Assembly: GCF_002075795.1 (NCBI RefSeq)
Contig: NZ_CP020472.1
Location: 4,582,501-4,646,500, forward strand
Reading direction: 5' to 3'
Length of the DNA: 64,000 bases
DNA from: Shewanella japonica
Lineage (GTDB): Bacteria > Pseudomonadota > Gammaproteobacteria > Enterobacterales > Shewanellaceae
Position 1 is the stretch's first letter; every line of letters starts with the position of its first letter. The notes under the pieces are model-generated. The model searched no databases and was not told where the DNA came from. It saw nothing but the letters and a program-made list of their open reading frames with translations. Below are positions 1-8,381 of the stretch, in pieces. A program made the position numbers and the translations under genes.

Positions 1-263
1 CTCGCCACAATCCACACGGTACCAAAACAATGCGATATTGCTGCAGGTAACCCATTAAACTCAGCCAGCATGAATAAAATCAGTGCAAGAGGAGCATTTT
101 CTAGCAAGTTTTCATGGACACGCTTTGCCAACGCTAAATCAGCATTACCACCAGTGCCAATACCGACTTTATTGACCCTTCGCTGCTTAATCACTCTGAT
201 GGACAAACCTATTGCAAGTAGCACGGTTAAGCTGGCGTAGAACCCTGAAATCATCAATGACAT
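1..263 (-). CDS. MAPEG family membrane protein (partial, C-terminus outside window)
   Basis: The reverse strand reads from an ATG at 263 to the window edge, giving 87 codons with no stop. The N-terminus (MSLMISGFYASLTV) is a membrane segment, followed by a basic loop (RVIKQRR), then VGIGTGGNADLALAKRVHENLLENAP and a second hydrophobic segment. The pattern of a glycine-rich stretch followed by R-x-H-x-N-x-x-E-N-x-P is typical of MAPEG proteins (YecN-like), small four-helix membrane proteins related to glutathione S-transferases and eicosanoid enzymes. The substrate of bacterial members is usually unknown. The gene is divergent from the ThrE-like exporter at 471. I am fairly sure of the family and cannot say more about function. 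Confidence 0.8.
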   Translation of the reverse strand, partial: MSLMISGFYASLTVLLAIGLSIRVIKQRRVNKVGIGTGGNADLALAKRVHENLLENAPLALILFMLAEFNGLPAAISHCFGTVWIVA

Positions 264-470
264 GTGTGATATTTCCTTTTTATTATTTTTACGGCATTTA
301 GCCAAATAGTGACTACAATTGAGTATTCATTCTATACACATTGAAACAAAATGGAATTATCAACTTTTTAACAATTTTTTGCTGCTTTTTAGGTATTCAG
401 CCAACCTCATTTCGGTTACTATTCGCGCCATTGACCTACTACCCATGTTAACTAGAGTGACGCACGCCTA

Positions 471-1694
471 ATGAACGATGACAACTTCATTGAAAAACGC
501 AGATTTATCATAAAATTAGGCAAAGCCCTGCATAAATTCGGTACGCCCGCTTACCGTCTTGAATCCCACTTACAAACGGTGTCTTCGACCTTAGGAATTG
601 AGGGATACTTTTTAATATCACCCACCTCAATGACCTTTGTCTTGCAGCACGATACCGAACAAGAATATAACCATGTTGCCAGGGTTAAACCCGGTGACTT
701 GGATTTAGGCTCTTTGGCGCGCACCTTTGATTTGGTTGAAGAGCTTAGTACAGGGCAACGTACCCTGAGTGAAGCACTCGAGCGTTTAGAAGAAATTGCC
801 AATAAACCTAACCCTTACGGCCATGGGCTAACGTTATTGTCCTTTGGGGTGAGTGCTGGCGCGTTTGCGATGCTAATGGATACCAGCTGGAACGATGTTT
901 TTTGGTCTGGCATGCTGGGCTTACTAGTTTACGGATTAGTATTTTGGGCAGAAAAATCTAAACGTGTCGCTGAAATGCTTGAACCGTTAGCGGCTGTAGT
1001 CTGTGCGATTTTAACCTGTGGTATTGCAGCGGTGGTTGATCCCAGCATCAATATACCCGTGGTCATCTTGTCAGGGATCATTATTTTTATCCCTGGTTTA
1101 GCGCTCACACTTGGTTTAGCTGAGCTTGCCGCTCGAGATTTAATATCAGGCACAGCAAGGATCATGGATGCGATCATGCTGCTTTTTAAATTGTATTTTG
1201 GTGCTGTACTTGGCATGACTTTGGGTAAAGTGATGTTTGGCGAATCTGTGTATATTGAACCCGATTTACTCCCTCGCTATGCCTCATGGGCAGCCGTTCC
1301 ATTACTGTCTATGGCGCTGGTTATCATCTTTAAAGCACGTATCAAAGACTCACCTTGGGGAATTTGCGCAGGTATTGTGGCGTATTTCTCGGCTATGTTA
1401 GGCGGTCTTTACCTAGGGGAGTCGATTGGTATATTTGTTGGCGCACTGGCTGTTGGCATTTATTCAAACCTTTATGCTCGTTGGATGAAAGCACCCGTAT
1501 CAATTGCACTGCTTCAAGGTATTGTTATTTTGGTTCCAGGTAGTAAAACTTATATTGGTTTAAATGCAATGATCTCAGGTGAGACCATGCTAAACCAGGC
1601 TCATTTAGGCACACAGGTATTTTTAATTTTTATGTCACTTATTGCAGGTTTAATTTTTGCAAACGTGATTGTGCCTCCTAAACGTAGCCTTTAA
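471..1694 (+). CDS. ThrE-family threonine/serine exporter
   Basis: The 407-residue protein has the two-part ThrE architecture: a soluble N-terminal domain (about 1-115, with GTPAYRLESHL near residue 24) followed by about ten membrane segments (roughly 118-402). Conserved features are the Asn-Pro-Tyr segment before the first helix (near 112) and VPGSKTYIGL in the C-terminal half. In Corynebacterium, ThrE exports L-threonine and L-serine across the inner membrane; marine gammaproteobacterial homologues are usually annotated by similarity only. In many bacteria the two halves are separate proteins; here they are fused. There is no partner gene nearby, and a 33-nt-loop inverted repeat follows the stop. 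The family is secure; the exported substrate is inferred. Confidence 0.85.
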   Translation: MNDDNFIEKRRFIIKLGKALHKFGTPAYRLESHLQTVSSTLGIEGYFLISPTSMTFVLQHDTEQEYNHVARVKPGDLDLGSLARTFDLVEELSTGQRTLSEALERLEEIANKPNPYGHGLTLLSFGVSAGAFAMLMDTSWNDVFWSGMLGLLVYGLVFWAEKSKRVAEMLEPLAAVVCAILTCGIAAVVDPSINIPVVILSGIIIFIPGLALTLGLAELAARDLISGTARIMDAIMLLFKLYFGAVLGMTLGKVMFGESVYIEPDLLPRYASWAAVPLLSMALVIIFKARIKDSPWGICAGIVAYFSAMLGGLYLGESIGIFVGALAVGIYSNLYARWMKAPVSIALLQGIVILVPGSKTYIGLNAMISGETMLNQAHLGTQVFLIFMSLIAGLIFANVIVPPKRSL

Positions 1695-2027
1695 TCTCAG
1701 CGTTAAGGTCAAAGCATGTCATCCCTATTAATATAGGAGCACACGGTTTGACCTTCCCTTACCTCAAAGTATGTCTTAATCAGTCAAATACATTACTTAT
1801 TACGTAATAACATCATGATAAATAATTAATTTTATGTTATTTCGTATTTTTTATTTTCTTTTTATTCTGATTTGTATTACCTTCTGCGCCGCTAGGAAAG
1901 CATGCGGCACCGACTATGATGTTAGGCCGTAATTCAGGTTCAATGGATGAATCAACCGACCTTGATATCTCCATGTCCTTATTTGCTTGAATCACCTAGC
2001 GATAATAATCAAATAAAGGAATGATTG
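1695..2027. other. Intergenic region with two inverted repeats
   Basis: This 333-bp gap lies between the exporter and the porin-like gene. A 9-bp inverted repeat (aaggtcaaa at 1705-1713, tttgacctt at 1747-1755) encloses a smaller one (cctat/atagg) and has no T-run after it, so it may be a weak terminator or an mRNA-end hairpin. A perfect 14-bp palindrome, ttattacgtaataa, lies at 1797-1810 in very AT-rich DNA and could be an operator. No gene is visible. Confidence 0.5.
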
Positions 2028-2780
2028 ATGAAAAACGTTACCGCTTTAGCACTACTATCTGGTCTATTCGCACTTCCTGCAATCGCAGCACAAGATGCTC
2101 CGTTTCAACACGAAGCAGGTCTTGAATATTCAGCTAATACTGAAGAATTCGGCGATGGTATTTGGGATCTAAACTACCGCTACTACATCAAGCCAGTATC
2201 ACAAGATAATGGCCCATATGCATTGAATGGTTTTTTAGCGCAAACCACTAATATTGGTGCTGGTTACTCAATGTTTGATGATGCAGATACTGACACTGTT
2301 CGTATTGATGGAACTTATGTATTTGACTCAAAATGGTTTGTTGGTGCTGAATACAATCGCTTTGAAATCGGCGATTTCAGTGGCAACCTTTACCAATTCG
2401 AAGCGGGTTACTACTTCAATGACAGCTCGAAAGTCGCGGCATTCTATGTCGATGGCAGTGATGATTTTGAGTCATTCTACGGTGCTGAAATTCGCAGCTT
2501 TCTAGCCTTTGAAACCACAACAGGCATCGATTTAGGCGCTATGTGGACTCACACTGACAATGACGACATCTTCAATTTGAATGCTGACTGGTATGTGACT
2601 AAAGCTTGGTCTGTTGGGCTTGGATATGTTGACGACGGTTCAGATAATGATTTTGCAGCTAAGACAGCGTACTGGTTGCGTATGTCTGACGCTTTCTCTG
2701 CAACTTTTGAAGTATCTAAAGTACTTGATTCTGATGTAGATGGCTTTGGCGCAAGTATCGGTATTGTCGGTCGCTTCTAA
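2028..2780 (+). CDS. Small outer-membrane beta-barrel, porin-like
   Basis: This 250-residue protein has a clear signal peptide (MKNVTALALLSGLFALPAIAA, cleaved after about residue 20) and then alternating short hydrophobic/aromatic strands and Asp/Gly/Asn-rich turns. It ends in GIVGRF, with the C-terminal Phe that signals BAM-mediated insertion. I chose the ATG at 2028 over the TTG one codon upstream because aaagga at 2015-2020 sits seven bases before the ATG. It resembles the small acidic putative porins common in Shewanella, but I do not recognise a named family or substrate. A strong terminator follows at once, so it is probably monocistronic. Confidence 0.72.
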   Translation: MKNVTALALLSGLFALPAIAAQDAPFQHEAGLEYSANTEEFGDGIWDLNYRYYIKPVSQDNGPYALNGFLAQTTNIGAGYSMFDDADTDTVRIDGTYVFDSKWFVGAEYNRFEIGDFSGNLYQFEAGYYFNDSSKVAAFYVDGSDDFESFYGAEIRSFLAFETTTGIDLGAMWTHTDNDDIFNLNADWYVTKAWSVGLGYVDDGSDNDFAAKTAYWLRMSDAFSATFEVSKVLDSDVDGFGASIGIVGRF

Positions 2781-3103
2781 ACCTTGCTTACTATCTCCCC
2801 TGATATCAAAAAGGAGCCATGATGAGGCTCCTTTTTTTATTGACTCTCTCAGTCAAACCAATAATTTTTGTAAATAATCTGCGAAATTTCAAATACCCGC
2901 CATACTTAATCTTAGCCACTAAACCTTTGCACTAAAAATGATCGTGCAATAATTAATTGCTATTAGGTCAATAACTTAATTAGCTAATTCAATTATACAT
3001 AGCACTCAAGACTTCTCATTTGTGGCCATTAAAATAAGTATAGGTAACCATAATAAAAACAACGAACGCATCAATAAAGCTTACCCATTGCGCTTGGAGC
3101 TTT
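2781..3103. other. Intergenic region upstream of the Omp85-like gene
   Basis: Apart from the terminator at 2808-2838, this 323-bp gap holds one weak inverted repeat (ttgcac at 2927-2932, gtgcaa at 2944-2949) and AT-rich sequence. The last 60 bases are open in the frame of the next gene without an accepted start codon. Confidence 0.45.
2808..2838 (+). terminator. Rho-independent terminator of the porin-like gene
   Basis: An eight-base-pair stem (aaggagcc / ggctcctt) with a seven-base loop is followed by a run of T. It lies 28 bases after the stop at 2780. Confidence 0.9.
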
Positions 3104-4732
3104 ATGTTAGTCATCATGATGTCTCCCGTGCTTGTATTAGCCTCACAAGCACCGCTAACTGTACCCAATCAAAGCGATAAAGACCGTGAGACAGCAAATC
3201 AAAATAACACCATTACTGTTGATAACATTATCGTGCAGAGTAATGCTATTTTTGACGAAAGTGACCCTGATGCCTTTTTTATCCATCATTGGGCGAATTG
3301 GCTACACATTAATACCACTGAACCCACTATTCTCGACAAGCTCACTTTTAAAGAGGGTGAACAAGTCACTCAAAAAACGTTTGCTGAAGCACAACGGTTA
3401 TTACGTGCTGAACCTTACTTACGTGATGCAAAAATATATGTTGCCCAGAAAGCGCCCGATGCGGACTCCGATGAGCAAACCGTGGTGGTTGAAACCTGGG
3501 ATAACTGGTCGCTACTCCCCACATTTAGTCTAAGTTCAAGTGGCGGTGAAACCAAATATTCAGTCGGGATTAAAGAAGATAACTTAATGGGACTTGGGAT
3601 TAAAACTCGCCTTAAGTATCAATCTAATGCTGATAGAACGGGTTATAAATTTGGCGTTACCGCCCCACTCAAAATTATTCAACATGCCACTGTATCTGCC
3701 AATATTTATGACAACAGTGATGGCCAAGCAACCCACTTGTACTTTACTAAGCCTTTTTACTCATTGGACACAAAGGATCAGTATTTTGCAGAGTACTTAA
3801 CAGATCAACGTATTGATACTTTGAGACAAAATGGTGAAGACGTTAATGAATTCGAACATAACGTTGATTATGCCGCCTTGTCTTTTGGTTGGTTATTAAA
3901 TAAAACAGACGCAGATCTTTCAAGAGTAACACTCGGTATTACCCAGGATAAACATCAATTTGCAGCCAGTGACACGTTCCCCGATGGTCCTTTACCTCAA
4001 AATAGAGATTTTATTTACCCTTGGATAGGTTATGAATACCTGCAAGATGACTATCAGGTTTTTACCAATATTCACTTGATCAACAATAATGAGGATTTTA
4101 ATTTAGGCTGGCGCCATTATGCTCGAGTTGGTTTTGAAACCAATGATGTTAGTGAGGGGAATAATATCGGCTACCATTTTAATGTTAGCTCTAGCCGAGG
4201 TTATCAACTAGAAAAAGACTTACTGTTACTCAATTTCAGTGGCCAAGCTAGCATCAATACCAGCCAAAAAGACTTTTATAATGTTAGCGCTCAAGCTGAG
4301 TACTTTTATAAAATTCATCCTAAATGGACTGCCTACGCTAAAACTCGGCTGGCAACCTCGAAAAACAATTACCTTGATAAACCTTTTGCTTTAGGTGATG
4401 ACACTGGAGTTAGGGGGTATCCCAATGATTACCAATATGGTGATAATCAATGGTTACTCACAGGTGAAGTTAGGTATTATCCCAACATCAACCTTTACCA
4501 ATTAGCTGAATTAGGTTGGGCAACCTTTGTTGATATAGGCCAAGCCTTTGGCGGACCTGATGAAAACAACGAGGTCAGCTCCCCTATAGGCAGTGTCGGC
4601 ATTGGTGCGCGAGTTTTCTCCTCAAAATCAAGCTATGGTAGCGTAGGTCATATTGATTTAGCCGTGCCTTTTACCAGTGGGGAAAAAGTCGATGACTGGG
4701 AATGGCGTTTTCAAGTAAAAAACCGTTTTTAA
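3104..4732 (+). CDS. POTRA-containing Omp85-like outer-membrane protein
   Basis: The 542-residue protein starts with a hydrophobic leader ending in LASQA. A POTRA-like module follows at about 38-135 (helix QKTFAEAQRLLRAEPYLRDA, then strands), and then a beta-barrel of the bacterial surface antigen (D15) type. GVRGYPNDYQYG near residue 435 is the conserved V-R-G-[FY] of the barrel-lumen loop in BamA/TamA/TpsB proteins. The sequence ends in Phe. Such proteins sit in the outer membrane and insert or export proteins or act as channels; the role of this one is unknown. The ATG at 3104 has ggag five bases upstream, but the leader lacks the usual basic start. The frame stays open upstream to a stop at 3041 and would add lysines, so the start is uncertain. 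Confidence 0.78.
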   Translation: MLVIMMSPVLVLASQAPLTVPNQSDKDRETANQNNTITVDNIIVQSNAIFDESDPDAFFIHHWANWLHINTTEPTILDKLTFKEGEQVTQKTFAEAQRLLRAEPYLRDAKIYVAQKAPDADSDEQTVVVETWDNWSLLPTFSLSSSGGETKYSVGIKEDNLMGLGIKTRLKYQSNADRTGYKFGVTAPLKIIQHATVSANIYDNSDGQATHLYFTKPFYSLDTKDQYFAEYLTDQRIDTLRQNGEDVNEFEHNVDYAALSFGWLLNKTDADLSRVTLGITQDKHQFAASDTFPDGPLPQNRDFIYPWIGYEYLQDDYQVFTNIHLINNNEDFNLGWRHYARVGFETNDVSEGNNIGYHFNVSSSRGYQLEKDLLLLNFSGQASINTSQKDFYNVSAQAEYFYKIHPKWTAYAKTRLATSKNNYLDKPFALGDDTGVRGYPNDYQYGDNQWLLTGEVRYYPNINLYQLAELGWATFVDIGQAFGGPDENNEVSSPIGSVGIGARVFSSKSSYGSVGHIDLAVPFTSGEKVDDWEWRFQVKNRF

Positions 4733-4810
4733 TAAGATCTTCACTATTTAACCTCAGCGACTCAACTTGAGTAAACCAGTTCCCTTGTTGAACATTAACA
4801 GCTGAAAGGC

Positions 4811-5227
4811 TTATTTGATGTTTTCAAATCCAGCAATCTTGTCACGAATTTGCTGTTCTTGTTCCTTGCTATCGATTTGATAAATTTTCTTAATTTGACT
4901 TTTAAATTGCGGAGCGTCGCCAGTTGATACGGTATCAAACCCAACTGTCACCTTACCCATGCGAGATGTAATAACCAAGGCCTTTGCAAACGTTAAATTC
5001 GTATTTACCCCACTTAACACAATGAGATAAGTTTGTTTTGGTCGACTATCAACAAACACTGTGCGATTGTCCATAGTTCGCCAACCGTCCATCCTAAAGT
5101 TATCAATACTGGTGACTTCAGTCAGCTCATCAAATTGATAAAGTGCAGCTTTTTGTTTGCTTGCCTCTGACGCACTGCATCCCAATAACATTAACGATAC
5201 CAACGCAATTATCATTTTATTCAACAT
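4811..5227 (-). CDS. Small periplasmic lipoprotein, DUF6491-like
   Basis: This 138-residue product has a lipoprotein signal (LVSLMLLGC, lipobox Cys at residue 17) and a compact hydrophilic domain. The domain contains FRMDGWRTMDNRTVFV and YLIVLSG, which look like the DUF6491 pattern of small Xanthomonas/Shewanella lipoproteins. It is probably anchored in the outer membrane by its lipidated cysteine. The gene is convergent with the Omp85-like gene, whose stop lies about 80 bases away, and no terminator is evident between them. The DUF assignment is from memory of the W-R-x-x-D motif and is moderately certain; the function is unknown. Confidence 0.65.
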   Translation of the reverse strand: MLNKMIIALVSLMLLGCSASEASKQKAALYQFDELTEVTSIDNFRMDGWRTMDNRTVFVDSRPKQTYLIVLSGVNTNLTFAKALVITSRMGKVTVGFDTVSTGDAPQFKSQIKKIYQIDSKEQEQQIRDKIAGFENIK

Positions 5228-5309
5228 AAGCTATCACCCCGTAATATGTTCAGTTAGTTCACGTTTTTAACGGTATAACGTCAGCATAACCAATGAATGA
5301 GTGAAAAAG

Positions 5310-6047
5310 CTAATGAATTTTTGATATCACGGATTGTTCAGCGACTACCTGCCATTGCTCCATTAATCCAGCGTTAATGCTTTCGTTAATGGCGCTATCC
5401 AATATAGGAGCCAAATGGGCATATTCGCTGTTCAGATACACATATAAGGGGTAAGTTTGTAGCTCTACAGGCAATATCATCACATTGTCGATATTCATCT
5501 TATTCAATGTACTTGCACCATCTAAACGACTGGTCACCGCCACATCAATACGACCTTTAACTAAAAGCTGCATGAGTTGCTCAGTAGACGCCACTTTTAA
5601 TAACTTATCTGGGTTTACGTCAATTTGTTCGGTATGTTTAACACCACGGATCACTCCCACATTGACATCGACGATATCTTTTAGCGAGTATATATTGAGG
5701 CGATTATCACTGCGAACCAGTAATGCCGTTTTTAAGTGGTAATAAGGAGTGGGAACACGAATGAGATCGGGATTATCAATGCCATATTCCCATATGCGCA
5801 TGATTTCACCGGCACTTTTAGCTTCGCACACATTAAGCTCAGCTCGGCTTGCAGGCAACATTTCAATTTCACAATTTAATTGGTACTTTTTGCAAAATCC
5901 ATCAAATAATCTGGCCCCGACTTCCTGCTCTGCTAGCCCTTGGATACCAACAAAAGAATAGGGTTTTGCCATCGCACCAGCGACAGGTATTAGCCAAATG
6001 AACATACAAAGAAACTGAAATAAGAAAACATTAAGAAACACTTTCAT
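5310..6047 (-). CDS. Periplasmic solute-binding protein (SBP_bac_3-like)
   Basis: The 245-residue protein has a signal peptide (residues 1-27, ending AGAMA before KPYSF) and the two-lobe pattern of family-3 solute-binding proteins: LFDGFCKKYQL near 48, ALLVRSDNRLN near 108, the NVGVIRGVKH segment near 130, and a C-terminal helix with MEQWQVVAE. Single-gene members like this, with no ABC permease or ATPase nearby, are very common in Shewanella and Vibrio. Most have no known ligand, and some act as sensors rather than transporters. The gene lies downstream of the chemoreceptor in the same direction, 144 bases away, so a shared signalling role is possible but unproven. Confidence 0.72.
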   Translation of the reverse strand: MKVFLNVFLFQFLCMFIWLIPVAGAMAKPYSFVGIQGLAEQEVGARLFDGFCKKYQLNCEIEMLPASRAELNVCEAKSAGEIMRIWEYGIDNPDLIRVPTPYYHLKTALLVRSDNRLNIYSLKDIVDVNVGVIRGVKHTEQIDVNPDKLLKVASTEQLMQLLVKGRIDVAVTSRLDGASTLNKMNIDNVMILPVELQTYPLYVYLNSEYAHLAPILDSAINESINAGLMEQWQVVAEQSVISKIH

Positions 6048-6191
6048 GGCAATAAGTCCTTTTGCCGCGACCGATATACACCGGGATATGATTGTTGCTT
6101 TACCTGTACCTATGCCAATTTAACGAGCACTTTCATAGAGGTAGTTGTAGCCAGCCACAACCACATCACCTGAGTTATATCGATAACTCCA

Positions 6192-8165
6192 TTAGTGAGT
6201 TTCTATTATAGTAAATTTATCACTCGCAGCTTTTAAATTGGTACTTAAGTGCGACAGTCCTTGAGACTGTTCAGAGACTTCATTAGCAATCATACCCACT
6301 TGTTGGCCAACTTCATCTATTTGCGCCAAGCCTTCTGTTAATTCCGACGTTGCTAACGCCTGCTCCTTACTTGCCTGAGCGATAAAATCTTGCTGCTCTG
6401 CTGAATAACTCATGTGAGCCACAATATCGTTGAATGCGAGGCCAGTTTGCTCTGCAACGAGATTACCTTCATCCATTTTAGTTAACGACACTTGCACTAA
6501 TTTCACCGTTTTATCAGCCGCTTCAGCGCTGCGACTTGCTAAGTTTCTTACTTCATCTGCCACCACAGAAAACCCTCGGCCAAACTCTCCTGCCCGTGCC
6601 GCTTCAATGGCTGCATTAAGTGCAATTAAGTTAGTTTGTTCAGCAATCTGGGTAATTTCTCGCATGATAGTGGCAATTTGTTCACCTGAAACATGAATAT
6701 CTTGTAAAGCGACCCTCAAGGCTTGCATTCGATCATTACCAGCTTTAGCAGCTAAATAAGCGGATTGACCTTTTTGGTTCATTTCTTCTGTTGCGTTAGC
6801 TGTTAAATGGATCTGGCTGTCTATTTCTTGCAACGCTGCACTGATCGAGCCTACTGACGTTAGCTGCTCAGTGGCACTTTGTGCCAGACTGTTGCTGTGA
6901 TGATTCAGATCTTCTGTCGCACTGATAATTTGCTGGGTATTTTGCTTTACCGATACCGTCAACAAGGTGAGGTTATGCACCATTTCAACCAACGCATGCC
7001 CTAACAGATCTCGCTCACCGGCTACCGACGGCTGACAAGTTAAGTCACCAGATGCGATAATTTCAGCCGCAGCAACTTGGCGCTTTTGCATCTCAATTAA
7101 TTGCTTCATTGACTGGCTCATATGGCCTAGCTCATCAGTGCGTTGTAATAGTGCTTGCCACTTTTTGGCATCAAGGTGGGTCAGATTGCTATCTCCTACC
7201 GATAAATCATCGACTGCGGTGACCATTGTCCCTAACCCTTTGGTTATTGCATTCACTAACCCTAAAATAAGCCCTGTGATCAATAATGATGAAACTAAGG
7301 CCACAATGCTGCTCAGCAGTATTAATTGAGACTGGCTTGCGGCCATAACTTTTTTATCGGTAGCACTGACAATGATCCACCCCGTACTGGCTTGTTGCCT
7401 GATTGAGCCAAGATACGCGACCCCATTCTCTTCAAAATCAACGATGCCACCTTGTTGTTTGCACAATGCTTGGTGTGACGCAAACGCTCGCTGGCTGTCT
7501 ATTAATGGGTGAGCAATAAGCTCACATTGCGCTGATAAAATAAACGCATAGCTATGCTCATCATGTTGGCTAATATCAACAAAGTCATGGTAAAAATTAT
7601 CCAGTGGGATACTGGCAAATAACACCCCTTCACCTTGAACCCGTTTCGCAAAAGTGACCAATAACTTACCGTCTACTCGGCTTTTTCTCGGGTTAGAGAT
7701 AACAATATCTGCTTGGTTAAATGCAGCGTTAACATAAGGAAGCTGCTGATAGCTTTGGCCAATACGCTGCTGATTACTTGCTGCGATGGCGACACCTTGT
7801 TTATTGAGTAAAGCGAGGTTTCTAAATTGAAATTCAGAAGCTAAGGCCGCAAAGTGCTTAGAGAGTTGCTCAGCAACCTCCGAGACGTTATTGCCTGTCG
7901 AGATGCGATTGTCTATGTAAGCATTATTAGCTTGTAACGTTTCACGTATATATGGGCTGCGAATGAGTGCGCTAATAATACCTTGGTTATGCTGATACCA
8001 ACTATCAATGTTCTTTTGCAGCAATGCACTATTACCACTTACTGTATTTTCAGCTGTTTGTTTCATGGTGGCCAAACTAAAGTAAATAGTCAGTGTTGCC
8101 AATAGCATAAAACCACACACAACCGCTGGCACAATAATGAGATTAAACTTATGTTTTAGCTTCAT
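6192..8165 (-). CDS. Methyl-accepting chemotaxis protein with dCache-type sensor
   Basis: In this 657-residue chemoreceptor, a first membrane helix (about 10-31) is followed by a periplasmic region of about 245 residues with dCache features (VAIASNQQRIGQSYQQLPY, GWIIVSATDK). A second membrane helix lies near 280-303, then a HAMP domain. The long cytoplasmic coiled coil has the conserved tip EQTNLIALNAAIEAARAGE, which binds CheA and CheW, and ADEVRNLASRSAEAA after it. It should sit in the inner membrane and control flagellar rotation in response to a small molecule; dCache domains often bind amino acids or organic acids, but the ligand cannot be read here. No CheR-tethering pentapeptide is seen at the C-terminus. 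Confidence 0.95.
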   Translation of the reverse strand: MKLKHKFNLIIVPAVVCGFMLLATLTIYFSLATMKQTAENTVSGNSALLQKNIDSWYQHNQGIISALIRSPYIRETLQANNAYIDNRISTGNNVSEVAEQLSKHFAALASEFQFRNLALLNKQGVAIAASNQQRIGQSYQQLPYVNAAFNQADIVISNPRKSRVDGKLLVTFAKRVQGEGVLFASIPLDNFYHDFVDISQHDEHSYAFILSAQCELIAHPLIDSQRAFASHQALCKQQGGIVDFEENGVAYLGSIRQQASTGWIIVSATDKKVMAASQSQLILLSSIVALVSSLLITGLILGLVNAITKGLGTMVTAVDDLSVGDSNLTHLDAKKWQALLQRTDELGHMSQSMKQLIEMQKRQVAAAEIIASGDLTCQPSVAGERDLLGHALVEMVHNLTLLTVSVKQNTQQIISATEDLNHHSNSLAQSATEQLTSVGSISAALQEIDSQIHLTANATEEMNQKGQSAYLAAKAGNDRMQALRVALQDIHVSGEQIATIMREITQIAEQTNLIALNAAIEAARAGEFGRGFSVVADEVRNLASRSAEAADKTVKLVQVSLTKMDEGNLVAEQTGLAFNDIVAHMSYSAEQQDFIAQASKEQALATSELTEGLAQIDEVGQQVGMIANEVSEQSQGLSHLSTNLKAASDKFTIIETH

Positions 8166-8311
8166 ATTATTTTTCTTATTTATTCAGAACACGTTAAAAC
8201 CAATAAGACATACAATATGATAAAAACCAGCTAAAAAAGATGATTAAGCTCAATTAATCCAGACTTAATCTGACAGTTCTTATAGATAAAATCACATAAA
8301 GCGTACACAAA

Positions 8312-8341
8312 TAAAAAGCCGCTTCACCATTGAAGCGGCTT
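8312..8341 (-). terminator. Terminator of the subtilase gene (minus strand)
   Basis: An 11-bp perfect stem (aagccgcttca / tgaagcggctt) with a four-base loop has five T residues on the minus strand after it. It lies about 40 bases beyond the stop of the minus-strand subtilase. Confidence 0.9.
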
Positions 8342-8381
8342 AAATATAAAGTTTAGAATTTAGATTAAAGTTGCGCTGAGA

